From Acanthosepion lycidas (Eukaryota; Mollusca; Cephalopoda; Sepiida; Sepiidae), in the NCBI GenBank assembly GCA_963932145.1, contig OZ010574.1:82385656-82449655 (forward strand): 64,000 nucleotides of DNA, given 5' to 3'. Under the pieces are notes generated by a model. It saw only the letters and a program-made list of their open reading frames with translations. It searched no databases and was not told the DNA's origin. Of the stretch, positions 33,005 through 44,660 are shown in pieces. How positions within the stretch are numbered: position 1 is the first letter of the stretch; each line of letters begins with the position of its first letter. The translations under genes and the position numbers were made by a program.

Positions 33005-33839
33005 TATTATACATCCAAATCAGAATTGTGGATAAACTATCCAGAATTCATATTCTTTTTCCAGTACTTTCAACCATCTCAGTCATTATGAAAAACTAAA
33101 TGTTGTCAGTATAGGAAACAAGGTTTTGTTGTTTGCATCCTGTTTCTTTTTTTGTTTGGTGGGGGAAAGCTACAATTCATACTCATTGAAATATATGCAT
33201 ATCATATAAATGATATCATGTTACATTGCAGTCTAATGTAACAGCTTTTTTTTCTTTAATTCTTTATTTTTTTAATCTTTAAATTTTATTTTATTGTTTT
33301 TTTTTTCTCCCCCTACTCGTCAGTGTGTTTTGATCATAGTAACACATTTTGTCCTAATCATTCTAACCTATTTGATGGTTTAGTTAGAAATCCCGGTTTG
33401 AAAGAAAAATCAGAAAAAAAGTGAAAATTGAATGTCTTTGGCTCGATGCGAAAGTGTCTCATCAGTATTCTCATGATGTAGTGGCCAATTCTTGCTTGAA
33501 AAATTGTCTGAACTTGGAATTGTTTTTGCTGTTTCTTTCTCCTGTTGTTCTTAATTTTATTGAAAGCATGTCTCCCAAGCCCACTATTTGGTGAGGGCGG
33601 AGGATTGGCTGTTGATCCCCCCCCCCACCAGGTTGATGCTTGGACTTAAGTTAAGCCGTACATTCACTTATTATCATGGGGAAGAAAGCGGACTAACACT
33701 CACTGCCACGTTATGTTGGGACATTTATTATGACATAGCAATAAATCCGGCTAACCTTATTTTCTTCAATTTCTTTTTAGAATAGACAATGGGACTTAGT
33801 TAAAACTTAATGTTGTGAAAGAGTAAAATCCAAGTGTCA
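33005..33839. other. No recognisable gene
   Basis: AT-rich at first, with T runs near 33246-33306. A C run lies at about 33619-33627 and GC content rises from about 33580. No supported coding sequence. Confidence 0.55.
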
Positions 33840-34405
33840 GTCAGGACTCTTTGCAAATTACCTCCCCCTCTCATCGTTCCCTCTGTTTTTGTTGTTGTTG
33901 TATGTGTTATATGTAATAGGAGTAGGTAGGCTTTCCTACCACCCGGACAAGACTCCTCCCCCTTCTCTTGAACATGAGCAGAGGCTTACGGCTTGTTACT
34001 TGTTTAGGAAAGGGTTCCCGATACTCTCTCTCTCTCTCTCTCTCTCTCTGGCCTCTGTATTAGTGCAGCTCTGTTTCTCCCGTGATGTGTGCAGTCTGTG
34101 GCATCACCTCTTCATTCTGAGGGTACACAGTTGACAGTTCTCTGGTTGCTGTTTCTGACTGGTAGTTAGGAACCCTAACTCTTGCATAGCGTCTTGAGCG
34201 GACACTCTGATCAACAGTTGTATAATACCGGGATGTTTGTAGTGCCATGTCACGCATGGAAAGGTGTCCCTGCAGTCACCTTCGGTGGGCAACCCTGAGG
34301 TCACATTATGATGCAGGTTGTGCCAACTCCTCTCTGCCCACGTCACGGTCGAAACTGTCTGCTTCTTTTACTTCAGGCCTTCTCAACTTCCAACCAAAAT
34401 TCAAC

Positions 34406-35230
34406 ATGACTTACAAAAACCGAAAAATTAATCCTAAACCAGCCACTCAAAAATCATCTAAACCCCTCAACATTTCCTTCTCCAACATCTGTGGTATTGG
34501 AATCTTTCCTCACTGCAAACTGCCCGGATATACTGGCTCTCTTTAAGACCAACCTTGTCTCATCTATCCCCTCCTCTGACCTCTCGATCCCAGGTTACCT
34601 TCCTCTCCTCAGAAAAGACTCTATAACCCACATTCACACTCTTGGTGTCTATGTCAAGGACCATCTCCCTCTGGCCAGAGAGTTCTCTCTCGAATCGCCA
34701 GACAAGTCGTACATGTGTCTCCGACTATCTCTTCTCAATGCAGTAAGCTATCTCTTCTTCCTTTACCGTTCTCTATCCTCTCAAGACTGTGGGATACTCA
34801 ATAGCATTTCTGATAGCATAGACAAGGCTCTCTCCCTCCACCCATTTGCTCACATATTTGTGTTTGGCGACTTTAATGCCCATCATACCATGTGACTTAA
34901 GAATGCTACTACTGACCACGCAGGCATTCAAATACTCAATTTTTCAGTCTCTCAATCCCTCACACAGATAGTTAACTTCCCCACTTGTTTTGCCTTCAAC
35001 TGGGAAGGTAAAGCCGCTCTTCTCGATCTGTGCTTTACCTCCATCCCCGAGTCCTGTAGCACCACGCAACTCTGCCCTCTTGGTAACTCTGATCATGCAG
35101 TAGTATCTGTTAACATCTCCTTCAACTCTACCCCCTGCAAAGAACATCCTACCACTAGAACTTTGTTCTACTATCAACGAGCTGACTGGGACGCATTCTG
35201 TGATTTCCTCTGCGATGTCCCCCGGGATGT
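34406..35230 (+). pseudogene. LINE-A endonuclease domain
   Basis: The ATG at 34406 opens MTYKNRKINPKPATQKSSKP and then LNISFSNICGI, the first strand of an APE-type endonuclease. A frameshift near 34490 moves to ANCPDILALFKTNLVSSIPS; in this family the K in F-K-T-N-L is normally the catalytic Glu (C-E-T-N-L), so it is lost. It continues GYLPLLRKDS and LGVYVKDHLPLA to HIFVFGDFNAHHT, the intact G-D-F-N motif. A TGA then replaces the expected Trp at about 34893. Next come ALLDLCFTS and CPLGNSDHAVVSVNISFN, the intact S-D-H motif. Its role was to nick target DNA for target-primed reverse transcription. This copy is inactive. Confidence 0.85.
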
Positions 35231-37205
35231 TGTCTTTACGTTCCCCATCCAAGAATATGCTTCTGAGGTATCATCCTAGGTTAAAGCTGGAATCAACCCT
35301 TTCATCCCCTCAAGGAAATATAGGGTCAAGTCGCACTCCTCCCCCTGGTTCTCTGCTGCTTGCTCAGCTGCCATCGCCCATAGGAACCACTTCTTTCACC
35401 TATTTCGTAGCGACATGTCTGACTGCAATAGACGTCTCTTTGCCTCCGCCTGTAATGAGTATAAGCGTGTCCTCAACGATGCTAAGTCACTATTTGCTGC
35501 TCGGATGAAAGAGGGTATTGCATCTCGCAAATTTGGCTCCAAAGATTATTGGCATCTCTGCAAGAGTGTATTGAACAATTGCAAACCCTCTATACCTCCT
35601 TTGTTCAACCAGTTCAAAGTCCTAACCACCTCTACCAACAAGGCTGAATGCTTTACTCGGAAATTTTCATTCAGCTCGACACTCAACTCTTCTGGTGTAC
35701 CTGTACCTGACTTCCCTCTTAGAACTGAGGCCCTATTGAGTGGGTTACACATAACCCTGTCATTAGTATTGGGTGTTATCTCCAATTTAGACCCCAACAA
35801 GGCTAGTGGTGGAGATGGGATACCAGCCATTGTCTTGAAGAAATGCACACCTGAACTGGCGCCCACCCTTTCTAAAACTGTACAACTACTGCCTCAAGGA
35901 ATCTTGTTTTCCTGACTGCTGGAAGTCCTCTTCGATTGTTTCTGTCTTCAAGAACTCTGGCGACCCCTCTGACTGTTCTAACTACCGTCCTATCAGTCTC
36001 CTACCCCTCTTCAGCAAAGACTTTGAAGCCCTAATCAATACTGAGGTGGTTAACCACCTCACATCCCATAATCTGCTCTCAGACAAGCAATATGGTTTCC
36101 GCTTTGCCCGATCTACAGCTGATGTGCTTACGGCCATCACTGAAACTGTCTACTGAGCTCTTCAAAATAATGGGGAAGCTCGTGCTGTGGCCCTAGACAT
36201 CTCCAAAGCATTTGATAGGGTTTGGCATGCTGGCTTTCTTTGCAAGCTCCAGGGTTATGGCATTTTGAGTTGATTGTTTGACCTAATACAATCATTCCTG
36301 TCAAACCGTGAATTGAAGGTCGTTCTCAACGGATTCTCCTCCAGTTCCTATCCCACTAACGCAGGTGTTCCTCAAGGCTCCATCCTAGGCCCCACTCTAT
36401 TCCTTATCTACATAAATGACCTTCCTGACACCATAAATTCCCGAGTTGGCATCTACGCGGATGACACCACTGCCTCAAAAACAAATCTAGTGTCACTGAC
36501 AAAACTAACCTGGCCGTGCGTCTCGAAAAGGACCTCCAATTGGTTGTGAACTGGGGCAGGAATTGGCTGGTCAACTTTAATGCCTCAAAAACAAAACTGT
36601 TCTCTATTAATCACCACAGAGATCCTTCTCTGCCCTCCATTAGAATATCTGACACTCAACTTCTCGAGAGCAACTCTCTGCGGCTTCTTGGTCTCACGTT
36701 GACTGCTGATCTGAGATGGAACAATTTCATTGAGTCAATTGCTTCGTCCCCCGCAAGGAAAGTGCCGCGCCAGGAAGTTTTTCTTCCTGGAATCAATCCT
36801 CCAGATCTATAAATCAACAATTCACCCTTGCATGGAGTATTACTGCCATATATGGTCTGGAGCCTCTTCTGTTTGCCTCGGGGTTCTTGATAGGCTCCAG
36901 AGGCTGATATGCAATATAATTGGCCCTGCTCTGGCATCTCATCTACAGTCATTTTCTCACAGACACGTCATCGCCTCTCTCTGTCTGTTTTACAAATACT
37001 TTCATGGCAATTGCTTCATGAGTTCAAGTGCCCTACGAGGCTGGCATCCCGTTCTCACCCCTTCACTGTTGAAACTCCTAAATGTAGCTGTCTCTTCTAC
37101 TCCAATAGCTTCATGTCTCGCACCTCTCATCTGTGGAACTCCCTTCCCTATTCCAGTTTCCCTGAGAGCTATAATCTCCAGTTATTCAAATGTAATGTCA
37201 GTTGA
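35231..37205 (+). pseudogene. LINE-A reverse transcriptase and C-terminal region
   Basis: Readable blocks in order: SSPWFSAACSAAIAHRNHFF, NRRLFASACNEYKRVLNDAK, DPNKASGGDGIPAIVLKKC, then after a frameshift near 35890 CFPDCWKSSSIVSVFKNSGD, NYRPISLLPLFSK, KQYGFRFARSTADVLTAI, the catalytic ALDISKAFDRVWHAGFL, PTNAGVPQGSILGPTLFLIY and GIYADDTT (intact Y-A-D-D). Further frameshifts lie near 36490, 36770 and 37015. The C-terminal part gives STIHPCMEYYCHIWSGAS, LQRLICNIIGPALASHLQS and SHLWNSLP. At about 35276, 36155 and 36272, TGA or TAG stands where Trp is expected. Catalytic motifs survive but the frame is broken in several places. Confidence 0.88.
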
Positions 37206-37353
37206 CATCCCCAGCTGCCTTGATCTATCCACTATCCTTCGCCTCATCCTTTCTTCTATCACTCCTATCTGATCTGGCTCCAAATCTTCTGTAACCCCTT
37301 GCATCCTAGTGGCTTCCTGCCTTGCTTGGGGTGAAACACTTTAAAAAAAAAAA

Positions 37354-37992
37354 AGTGTGAAGTGATAGGGATTTACCTGCAATCCAGATTTAATGAGATA
37401 ATGGAGAAAAGCTGGTATCAGCCTTGACTGACTGCAATTACTCAAAAAGGTAAATGGTACAGTAAGGAAAAAAAACAAACTTAATCCATTGTTGTCAAAA
37501 CAAACCTCAAGGTTATAGACTACCTTTAATCTCCAAAAAAGGATGGCATGACTGTACAGAAAATATAACAATGTCTGATGTTAGATAAATTGTAGTGATA
37601 CCAAGAATAGTGTTTACAGCCATGTCAAAAAGAAAATATTATCTGATTTACTCTGCCATGAAAACCAAAGGAAGAATGTTCATCAATTTAACACACGGGC
37701 ACTTCACTAAATGCCATATATTAACTTTTTGTCACATAAAATATTTGATATAAATACTATAAAATTATAACTGAAACCAACAATATGCTACACATAATGT
37801 AAAATCACAATAGAAAGATACTAAGCAGAAAGTAAAATACAAGCCCCTCCCCCCACTCATGTTTCTGTAGATCAAAATTTGAATCATGAATCTCGATGAT
37901 ATTAAAGAAACTGAATGTTTATGAATGTTTAGTTAGACAATTTTAAATATCAATCTACTTTTGATTTCTATATACAAAACAATTAAAGGACA
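37354..37992. other. No recognisable feature
   Basis: AT-rich; nothing supported. Confidence 0.6.
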
Positions 37993-38856
37993 TACTGAGT
38001 GCGATGAGTAAATTGTCACCATTTTATATTTTTAATTTTGCGTGTGTGTGTCGTTTGTTTTTGTTGATGGCACAGTATACTAGGGTCAGTATGATTCCAT
38101 CTATAAGTAAAAGAGCACTATGACACAGTTATCTCCACTGGAAATTTGGAAAAAGCATGCTGTACTATTTGGCATTTGCGTCAGACGCTCCAATATGAAT
38201 ATTTCTTTGTGTTTGGGTGTCAATCTGAGGGCAGTGCAGAAAGAGGTGGATGAGTCTAATGGTGACTCCAAAGGTATGGCAGCTCGTAAAACTCACTATG
38301 CTCATTCTGATAAGAAAAGAACTCCTGAATTTGTTGGTGAAAGCCTCAGATTCAACATGGAGGCCTACATCTAGTGCTTTGAGAAGGTAGTGTTGCCCTT
38401 GGTCAAAGGGGTTGCTGATGGAAGATCTTATGTCTGGCAACAGGATAACTGTGCCATGACATACAAACAGGAGAACACAGTCATGGCTGTCAGACAATTT
38501 CTGTGACCAAACCACCCCTTACATCTGGCCACCTAACTCACCTTCCTGCAACCCAATTGATTATTATGTATGGGGCCCATTTGAGTGAGAGACCAACAGA
38601 ACTCCTTGTAACACTGAAGATGAACTGAAGGTAAGGATTATGGCGGCATTCACCAATTTAAACTAGATCATCTAGAAGAGTTCCAAGAGATTCCAAAGTT
38701 GTCTGAAGGCCATAATTGAAGCCTATGATGATTTTACTGTATAAATTTACTCTTTAGTATTTCAAGGTATTTTTGTGTAATTTTGGTAAATATATCTGTT
38801 AAAATGAGATGTCAATGTTATTTTCATTTTTGCTTAATTTATTCATCGCAACCTGT
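37993..38856 (+). mobile_element. Internally deleted mariner-type element, copy 2
   Basis: The left end TACTGAGTGCGATGAGTAAA and the right end (reverse complement TACAGGTTGCGATGAATAAA) form the same terminal inverted repeats as copy 1 at 27677-28534. The outer dinucleotides are CA and TT here, so the TA TSD has mutated or the ends are off by a base. The length, 864 bp, is almost the same as copy 1 (858 bp). Confidence 0.82.
38120..38740 (+). pseudogene. Mariner-type transposase remnant
   Basis: The ORF from 38120 reads MTQLSPLEIWKKHAVLFGIC, then NLRAVQKEVDESNGDSKGMA and SDKKRTPEFVGE, an N-terminal helix-turn-helix region. It jumps directly to SLRFNMEAYI, then after a stop to VLPLVKGVADGRSYVWQQD (Q-Q-D is the second catalytic Asp block) and to CNPIDYYVWG near 38550, the third catalytic block (P-x-C-N-P-I-D, a mariner-like D). 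The stretch with the first catalytic Asp is deleted. Several stops follow. It belongs to the Tc1/mariner superfamily; the DDxD spacing cannot be measured because of the indels. Confidence 0.75.
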
Positions 38857-39195
38857 ATTTCTTCTTGTTCTCAACAAACCTATCATCTATTATAGCATTG
38901 TGTTCTATGCATAAAACTACCAAGAAATATTTGTTGAAACGTTGTGTTGCTTGCATGAAAAACATCTGCAATGTCTTGTATTAGTAGAATTCTTCTATCT
39001 AATAAACATGTAAATATTTAGACACCTGTACAAATGTGTTTGTCTCTGGTATGTGTCAAATAAATGAGGACAAATTGTAAAGAAAAACATATTTTCAATA
39101 CAAAAAAAAAAATTTTTTTTTTTTTTTCTAAAAAACATACTTATGTTTCAGATGTTCAGGTAAAGTAACAGTTAAAATCTCCAAAAGAGAAACTA
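38857..39195. other. No recognisable feature
   Basis: AT-rich; an A run followed by a T run near 39102-39127. Confidence 0.6.
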
Positions 39196-39300
39196 GTTAG
39201 CCATGTTCAAATTCCAACTTGTTTCATTGCATTCCCTTCTATACAAAAGCCCTTGGAAAAAGTATGAGTCTTTTCCTCTTTTTGCAGCTATGCATCGAAT
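39196..39300 (+). repeat. tRNA-type SINE fragment
   Basis: It carries TTCAAATTCCAACTTG, TTGCATTCCCTTCTATAC and GGAAAAAGTATGAGTC, then GCAGCTATG, in the order of the SINE body. Box A is lost. Confidence 0.55.
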
Positions 39301-39324
39301 AGTCTCTCTTGCCTTGAGGAAAAT

Positions 39325-39434
39325 TAAATTACTCTTTAGCATTTCAAGATATTTTTCTGTAATTTTGGTAAATATATCTATTATTTTCATTTTTGCATAA
39401 TTTAGATGACAATTTATGCATCGCACACTACATA
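39325..39434 (+). mobile_element. Orphan 3' end of the mariner-type element
   Basis: ACTCTTTAGCATTTCAAGAT, TAATTTTGGTAAATATATCT and GACAATTTATGCATCGCA match the right ends of 27677-28534 and 37993-38856. No left end or coding part is present. Confidence 0.75.
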
Positions 39435-39724
39435 TTATGTATGTCATGTACTACAAACAATTGGAAAAATTTGAACAAATTGATGCATCTGTTTCATCTG
39501 TCAAATTACCCAGCATTCCTCAGAATATAAATAACTTTATTTTCTAGCAAATTGTGAGAGGGTATGTGTATTTTGTTCCTTAAGCTATTTGAACTTAAGC
39601 ACATTTTGTGTGTGCACATATGTATAAGAATAATTAAACTAATTTAGTTAATATATTTATTTATACAAATATTTTTAAAATAATGTATTATCTCAAGAGA
39701 CTGTTAAGAGCCATCGCTTACAAT

Positions 39725-39985
39725 TAATATAAAAGTGAAATGGTTGAAATTTCTAGAACACATAAATGAGGGAAGAGGGCTTGCAAAATTTGATACTCAC
39801 AGGACAGATTGAAGTCAAGATGGACAAACGTAAACTACTCAAAACCTACCTAGTGAGCTGGAGTAAATGGATAGCAGAACAGAGTTTAAGAGAGATGACA
39901 AAAAGACAAAATTTATTAAGAGCTACAAAGGACAAGAAATTGTGGAGATCGCAAATGTCTTGAGGTGACATGGCATATAAAAAAA
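39725..39985 (+). pseudogene. RTE-type RT C-terminal fragment, best preserved
   Basis: An open stretch at 39766-39963 reads MREEGLQNLILTGQIEVKMD, then SWSKWIAEQSLREMTKRQNL and LRATKDKKLWRSQMS, followed by an L-R-x-H-G-I-like end. This is the C-terminal tail of RTE-like endonuclease-reverse transcriptases. The basic R-G-R-Q-R segment has decayed and the protein ends early. It serves as the in-window reference for the other RTE pieces. Confidence 0.75.
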
Positions 39986-40300
39986 CTCAAGAGATATTCC
40001 TATAATTTTTTCACACTGGGAGGGTGAAAAAGATTATTTCAAGGATCCATCCTTTTTGTAAAATAAGATTGATCTTTACTGGGTGCAGTACATTTGTGTA
40101 ACATTAAGCTAAATTTAGAAAATGTCAGTGAACATATCTATAGTTAAAAATATTTATGAAAACATTAAAAACAAAATTATGTTGTTACTATTATAGATGA
40201 TTGGATGAGATAAACCTTTATAAGAAACCAGCCCTTGCCACTTTCTGTGCTTACTTTTGCCTCCATTTTCTTTTATCTGGAATAAGTTAAATAAAAAAAT

Positions 40301-40585
40301 GGTGGAGTAATGGATAGTGGCTTGGATTGAGGAATCACAGAGCCAAATTTGTATCCATTACATTCACTTACGTGCTGATACCTTTAGGAAAGGTATGTAT
40401 TCTCCTGTTCTTCCCACAGCTATGGGTAAATAGCAGGACAGACTGGGTTCTCTAGCCTTGAATGGTAACTGGTCTACCACAAAAAGAAATGGCAACCCAC
40501 TGCAGGAAAAAAATATCTGCCTCGTCAGTCATGTGTTGAAAGATACATGATTGTCTAAGCATGTATCACATATAGCACATAAATG
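40301..40585 (+). repeat. tRNA-type SINE
   Basis: Head GGTGGAGTAATGGATAGTGG (box A), body with CATTACATTCACTTACGTG, TAGGAAAGGTATGTATTC, CAGCTATGGGTAAATAGCAG, GACTGGGTTCTCTAG, GGTAACTGGTCTACCAC and GGCAACCCACTGCAGG, and 3' part GATACATGATTGTCTAAG. A close relative of 10243-10545. Confidence 0.75.
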
Positions 40586-40609
40586 ATAAAACTGATTAGT
40601 TATAATGGG

Positions 40610-40720
40610 AGCATGGTTACAATGTTTGCTTTCTGACCATGAGGTCCTGGTTTAAATATCACCATAGTCAATTTGTCAGGAAGGTGACTTGTTGATGTTA
40701 CTGGCCTTTGGAAAAAACCT
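40610..40720 (+). repeat. tRNA-like SINE head (second type)
   Basis: GAGCATGGTTACAATGTTTG resembles a box A and GGTCCTGGTTTAAATATCAC a box B, at tRNA-like spacing. The following DNA has no match in the window. Confidence 0.45.
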
Positions 40721-42818
40721 GAAAAATCACAGCATGTGTTGACCCAAGCCTTGTTGGTGAAATTGGGTAGACAGATTTGTTTGTCTTTGCTTTTACGAGT
40801 GGATGTAAGGATTTGAAGATACTGTTATTATTCAAATTGTTGATCATGTCAGATAATGTGCTTTCTTCAAGTTGCAATATGAACCCCACTGGTGGGTTCT
40901 GTAAATGTTGATAAAACATAAATGTGGCTTACCAAACATCTGCAAAAGTGATTGGCTCACTGCCTTAGCAGACAAGCATACTTGGATATGAGTGCCCAGC
41001 CATTATAGAAGTTGAAAATACTTAATCTGTGTATAAAATCTTTTGTGGAAAAAAGAGGATCCTGGTAAAAGTGCCATAATTTTGTAGATGGTATATATCA
41101 GTTCAAGTTCATAAAGAACATTACAAGTCATGTGATTTCAGACACAGATGTAGTAGACAGCACACCAAGTGTTTTCCCAAAACATTCTTAACTAATTAGA
41201 AGTGAGTTAAAAAAAATATTTACATCAAGACCTCCAAAAAGCCTATAAAAACTGGTGATATTTATGCATTGGGGTCTCATGTTCAACAATCTCCAGACTC
41301 AATACCATTTCTGACCAAGCTACTCTCAGAACATTTTACAACCTTATTTCAAGGATACTGAAATTTATAATTCTGTTCTAAATGTACACATACATTATAA
41401 ATGAACTGCACTCATCTCATATTTTAATGGCAACTTCAGTTGATATTTTCTATCTTTCATTCTAGTTTGATTGTTCTGCATTTCTTTTTCTTTTTTTGTT
41501 GCCCGCTGATGCATTGCAACATGACTTTTCTTAGTGGTTTTATTTTATGTCAAATTCTTCTCAATGTTTGCCGTCCACTTTTAATGTTGGCGGCAGGATG
41601 GCTATGATATATCACTTATGCAAGACCAACTTATACTGCTGCTACAAATGTAAGAAACAGTCTGTTAGTTGTTTTCATGGATCATAGACATTTAAATATG
41701 TGATTGTTCTGCTAGAAAGATGACCAGGTTTATTCTGGATTTAAAAATGACTTTCAGAGAATAAAAATTTATATCTAAGAAATAAATTTAGTTTCATTTT
41801 TTTAAGGAGTTAATAAAATGCAAAGATAATTAAAATTGTTTGGATAAGGCTGTTTGAAAAATGAGCTCACACCTGAATGCAAGAAATAGCATTTACCTCA
41901 ACTACAACTTTCCTTGTGTTCATATTCTTGAAAGAAATCAGGGAAGAAAGCATTTTTAATTCATCTTAAATGCTCATCTGAATTCCATTATTTACCTTGG
42001 CTGTAAGTTTTTAAATAATTTAATAATAAAACATAATGAAATAAGTTCATTCTGTTTCTGTAATGTTATTTTTAAACCAGTATAGACATATAGTAGCAAA
42101 CAATATTTTTGATATATTGTGATATTAACTTTTATTATACTCTGTATTGGGTATGTTCTTTAGTTTAGTCTATATTGTAGATTATTCAAGTAAACCAAAG
42201 AAATTGCCATCAGTGTCTTTAGAATCATTTATTTCCAGTAAATGGCAATTTTCTATTTTCCCAAAATAAACCAGTACAGCCAGACAACAGTGTTACAACA
42301 ATAGAGCAGTGAAAGTTTTAATAAAAAAAAAATCTTCTGTAATTTTACATGTGAAATTTCATAAATAATGAGCAAGTAACTTTGAATCATTAGTAATATA
42401 AGTAGATGTAGATCATAAAAAAAAAAATTATTGATGAGGTATGATGGTTAGCTGAAAAGGTCATATGCTGACCATGACACTCTTGGGAGCTAAAGCCTTT
42501 TTCTGCAAGTACTTTATAACACAATGCCAAATTTTGTCCATTTTCAAGAGAAGTCACTACTAGTTACCTTTGAAGTTTTCTTTGAACATTCAGATGTCAG
42601 TTTACCTGGAAAGAAACAATGCAGTTATTGATAAGAGGAGCTGAAATGAATGCATGCAAGATTTCACAGATCTAGCATCACGCTCTTTCATTGTCAGCCT
42701 ATGAACTTTTCAGCCCATCCTTCTATCACTATTATTCTGATCTTTGAAAGGGAGAAGGTCCACCTTGATTACTGTATTTTTTGTTTCAGATTTTCAAAAT
42801 AATCTCTAAATTACTATT
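40721..42818. other. No recognisable gene
   Basis: AT-rich; nothing supported. GATGGTTAGCTGAAAAGG near 42446 weakly resembles a tRNA-like head. Confidence 0.55.
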
Positions 42819-42823
42819 ATTTG

Positions 42824-43114
42824 TGTTGTATCGTGGATAATACAATATAAGCAACAAGGTAATTCCGAGTGGAAAGATTACGCTAAACACAGGAATTAGG
42901 TAAAACAAATAACACAAGGGTTTCATTGTACGGAAAATACAATGAGTAAGAGTTCTGAATAATAATAATAGGAAAACGGGAGATACGTCACGGAGATTCA
43001 TACTGATACCGCCCTACTACAATACTTCGTCACGGCTTTTATTTTCTCCTCATTCACGTCTCTTTAGACTGACCAATCACTGTCGGGGGTGTGATAGGTT
43101 GTTCCACTATAACA
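42824..43114 (-). mobile_element. Solo LTR with 5-bp TSD
   Basis: 291 bp starting TGTTGTATCG and ending CCACTATAACA, so it has TG...CA ends with short inverted repeats (TGTT...AACA). The five bases on each side are identical, ATTTG (42819-42823 and 43115-43119). The segment is richer in GC than its flanks. On the minus strand GTGATTGGTCAG (CCAAT box) precedes GGAGAAAATAAAAGCC (possible TATA element), which suggests the LTR reads to the left. No internal retrotransposon sequence adjoins it, so it is a solo LTR left by recombination. Confidence 0.85.
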
Positions 43115-43119
43115 ATTTG

Positions 43120-43427
43120 CCATCAGTTATATTCTCTTTTATTTCCTGTTTTTTTTTTTTTTTTAATTGTGCTTATCTACCTTGTAAATTGTCATCCATG
43201 AGAAAAGTTAAGGAAATTCACTTTTATTATAGCTTCTTTCTCTATTGTCAAGATCCTAAACAGTATTTTTAATAACTTATAGTGGCACAACTCTATGTAT
43301 TGTGAAAAAAAGACAACAACCTGATGAAAAATTTGTTATGGCAAAAACATACCAACCTTTATCTTCATAAGCTTGATACAACAAAAGGTCAGTTGAGATG
43401 ACCTGAAGCAAAAAAGACTGTGTTGTA

Positions 43428-43487
<60 letters not shown>

Positions 43488-43964
43488 AAAAGAGAGAAGT
43501 TAACCTACCTTGACAATCTGCATTCAAAATTTTGGTTTTTACAGCACTGAAATATCAATCTTTAGCATAGGGAAAAAAAAGTCACTATTTAGTAAGCTTA
43601 GAAGGGAACAACATTTGATTGATTTAGGAAATGAGCCATGAAAAACTATGGTGCACCAATTTTCTGCATTGGAAGTGTCTGCTTTGAAAATCAGTATTCA
43701 AGAACCTGAAGAGGATCGAAACACAGATATCACAAGTTGAATTATCCCAACCATAAAACAGGCCCAATTTAGCATAAAGTCACCATCATGTCTCCCAATA
43801 AACATTGAATTTACTACATGAATAAATTTTTTTGTGAGATGAGGTTACAAACCATTGCGCACTATTAGTCTGGTAAAAGGTCATAAGTACACCCGACTAT
43901 TTCAGTAAGTAAGAGGAGCTTGCTAACATTATTCCAATGTGTCATCTTAAAATAGGTGAATTTG
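43120..43964. other. No gene; microsatellite and a tail-like motif
   Basis: It contains an (AT)n run and, at about 43708-43730, CCTGAAGAGGATCGAAACAC, reminiscent of the tail motif at 7199. Otherwise nothing supported. Confidence 0.5.
43430..43485. repeat. (AT)n microsatellite
   Basis: Uninterrupted AT run of about 56 bp, the longest in the window. Confidence 0.95.
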
Positions 43965-44015
43965 TTTGATTTTATGGCATGGCAACGTTTATTGGGTTAT
44001 TAAATGCCAAATATA
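43965..44015 (+). repeat. Short dispersed repeat (TTTTATGGCA type)
   Basis: GATTTTATGGCATGGCAACG and TTGGGTTATTAAATGCC match the copies at 31820 and 47337. Confidence 0.5.
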
Positions 44016-44565
44016 TTACTGGGGCACCTGGTAAAGATAAAATTCACTACTCAGTAGTAATGGCCAACAAGAGAGTTTCAGTAAACATTGCCTCACATTG
44101 AGACATCTTCTAAACATTCTAGATTTATTTTAGTCTGGCAAAGTGAGGATTGAACTCCTGGACGACTCAATAAAGATTGAAGGCAGGGTATAGGAAATTC
44201 AGTAACGAGAGAAGGTATGGCATAGGAGGCATGGCATGAGAGACGAAGTAGGCAGTGGGAAACTCATTACAGGAGTTGTGCGTGTTCAGCATGGTATTGT
44301 CATAGGCACAAAACCATATCTTAAAATATAAAAATATTCAGACATTTTTGCTTCATAGAAAAGAATAGAAAATATATTTATTAGATATTTATTGACTTCA
44401 AGGTTTTCAGTGTAGAAAGAGGAATCAGTAGGATGAATTTAAATTCTTACTGAAACTGTTGCATTCTTTTAATCCTACTGACATTAGCAAGACATGTATG
44501 AAGGAAATAGTTGGGCAGAATGAACTCTTTATATTTGGCAGAGTAACCAGTTACCTAGATCAACA
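44016..44565. other. No recognisable feature
   Basis: Nothing supported. Confidence 0.6.
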
Positions 44566-44660
44566 GACAACCTGAAGAAAACCCTAAGTGCTAAAGGCTG
44601 AAACATTGTGATATTAACAACAGACAAGGCCTGTAAATAACATAAATAATAATTCTTCAT
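44566..44660 (+). repeat. Repeat with CTGAAGA/GAAAC tail
   Basis: ACCTGAAGAAAACCCTAAG, GGCTGAAACATTGTGATATT and GACAAGGCCTGTAAATAACA follow the tail seen at 1990 and 7199. Confidence 0.5.

Larger units (their letters stand above)
33840..37353 (+). mobile_element. LINE-A, longest copy (EN-RT non-LTR retrotransposon)
   Basis: This GC-richer island contains an apparent 5' UTR (about 33840-34405, with a (CT)n run at 34024-34049), an endonuclease-reverse transcriptase gene in broken frames, a short 3' UTR ending GCTTGGGGTGAAACACTTT, and 12 A at about 37342-37353. Motifs and order fit the Jockey/CR1-like branch of non-LTR elements; the exact clade needs a tree. The 5' boundary is placed from composition and is uncertain by a few hundred bases. 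I found no clear TSD. At least ten shorter fragments of the family lie elsewhere in the window. Confidence 0.85.

Noticed and set aside
37860-38060. Second MITE like the one at 27501
   Set aside because: The inverted repeat here is the terminus of the mariner-type element at 37993, with different end sequence.
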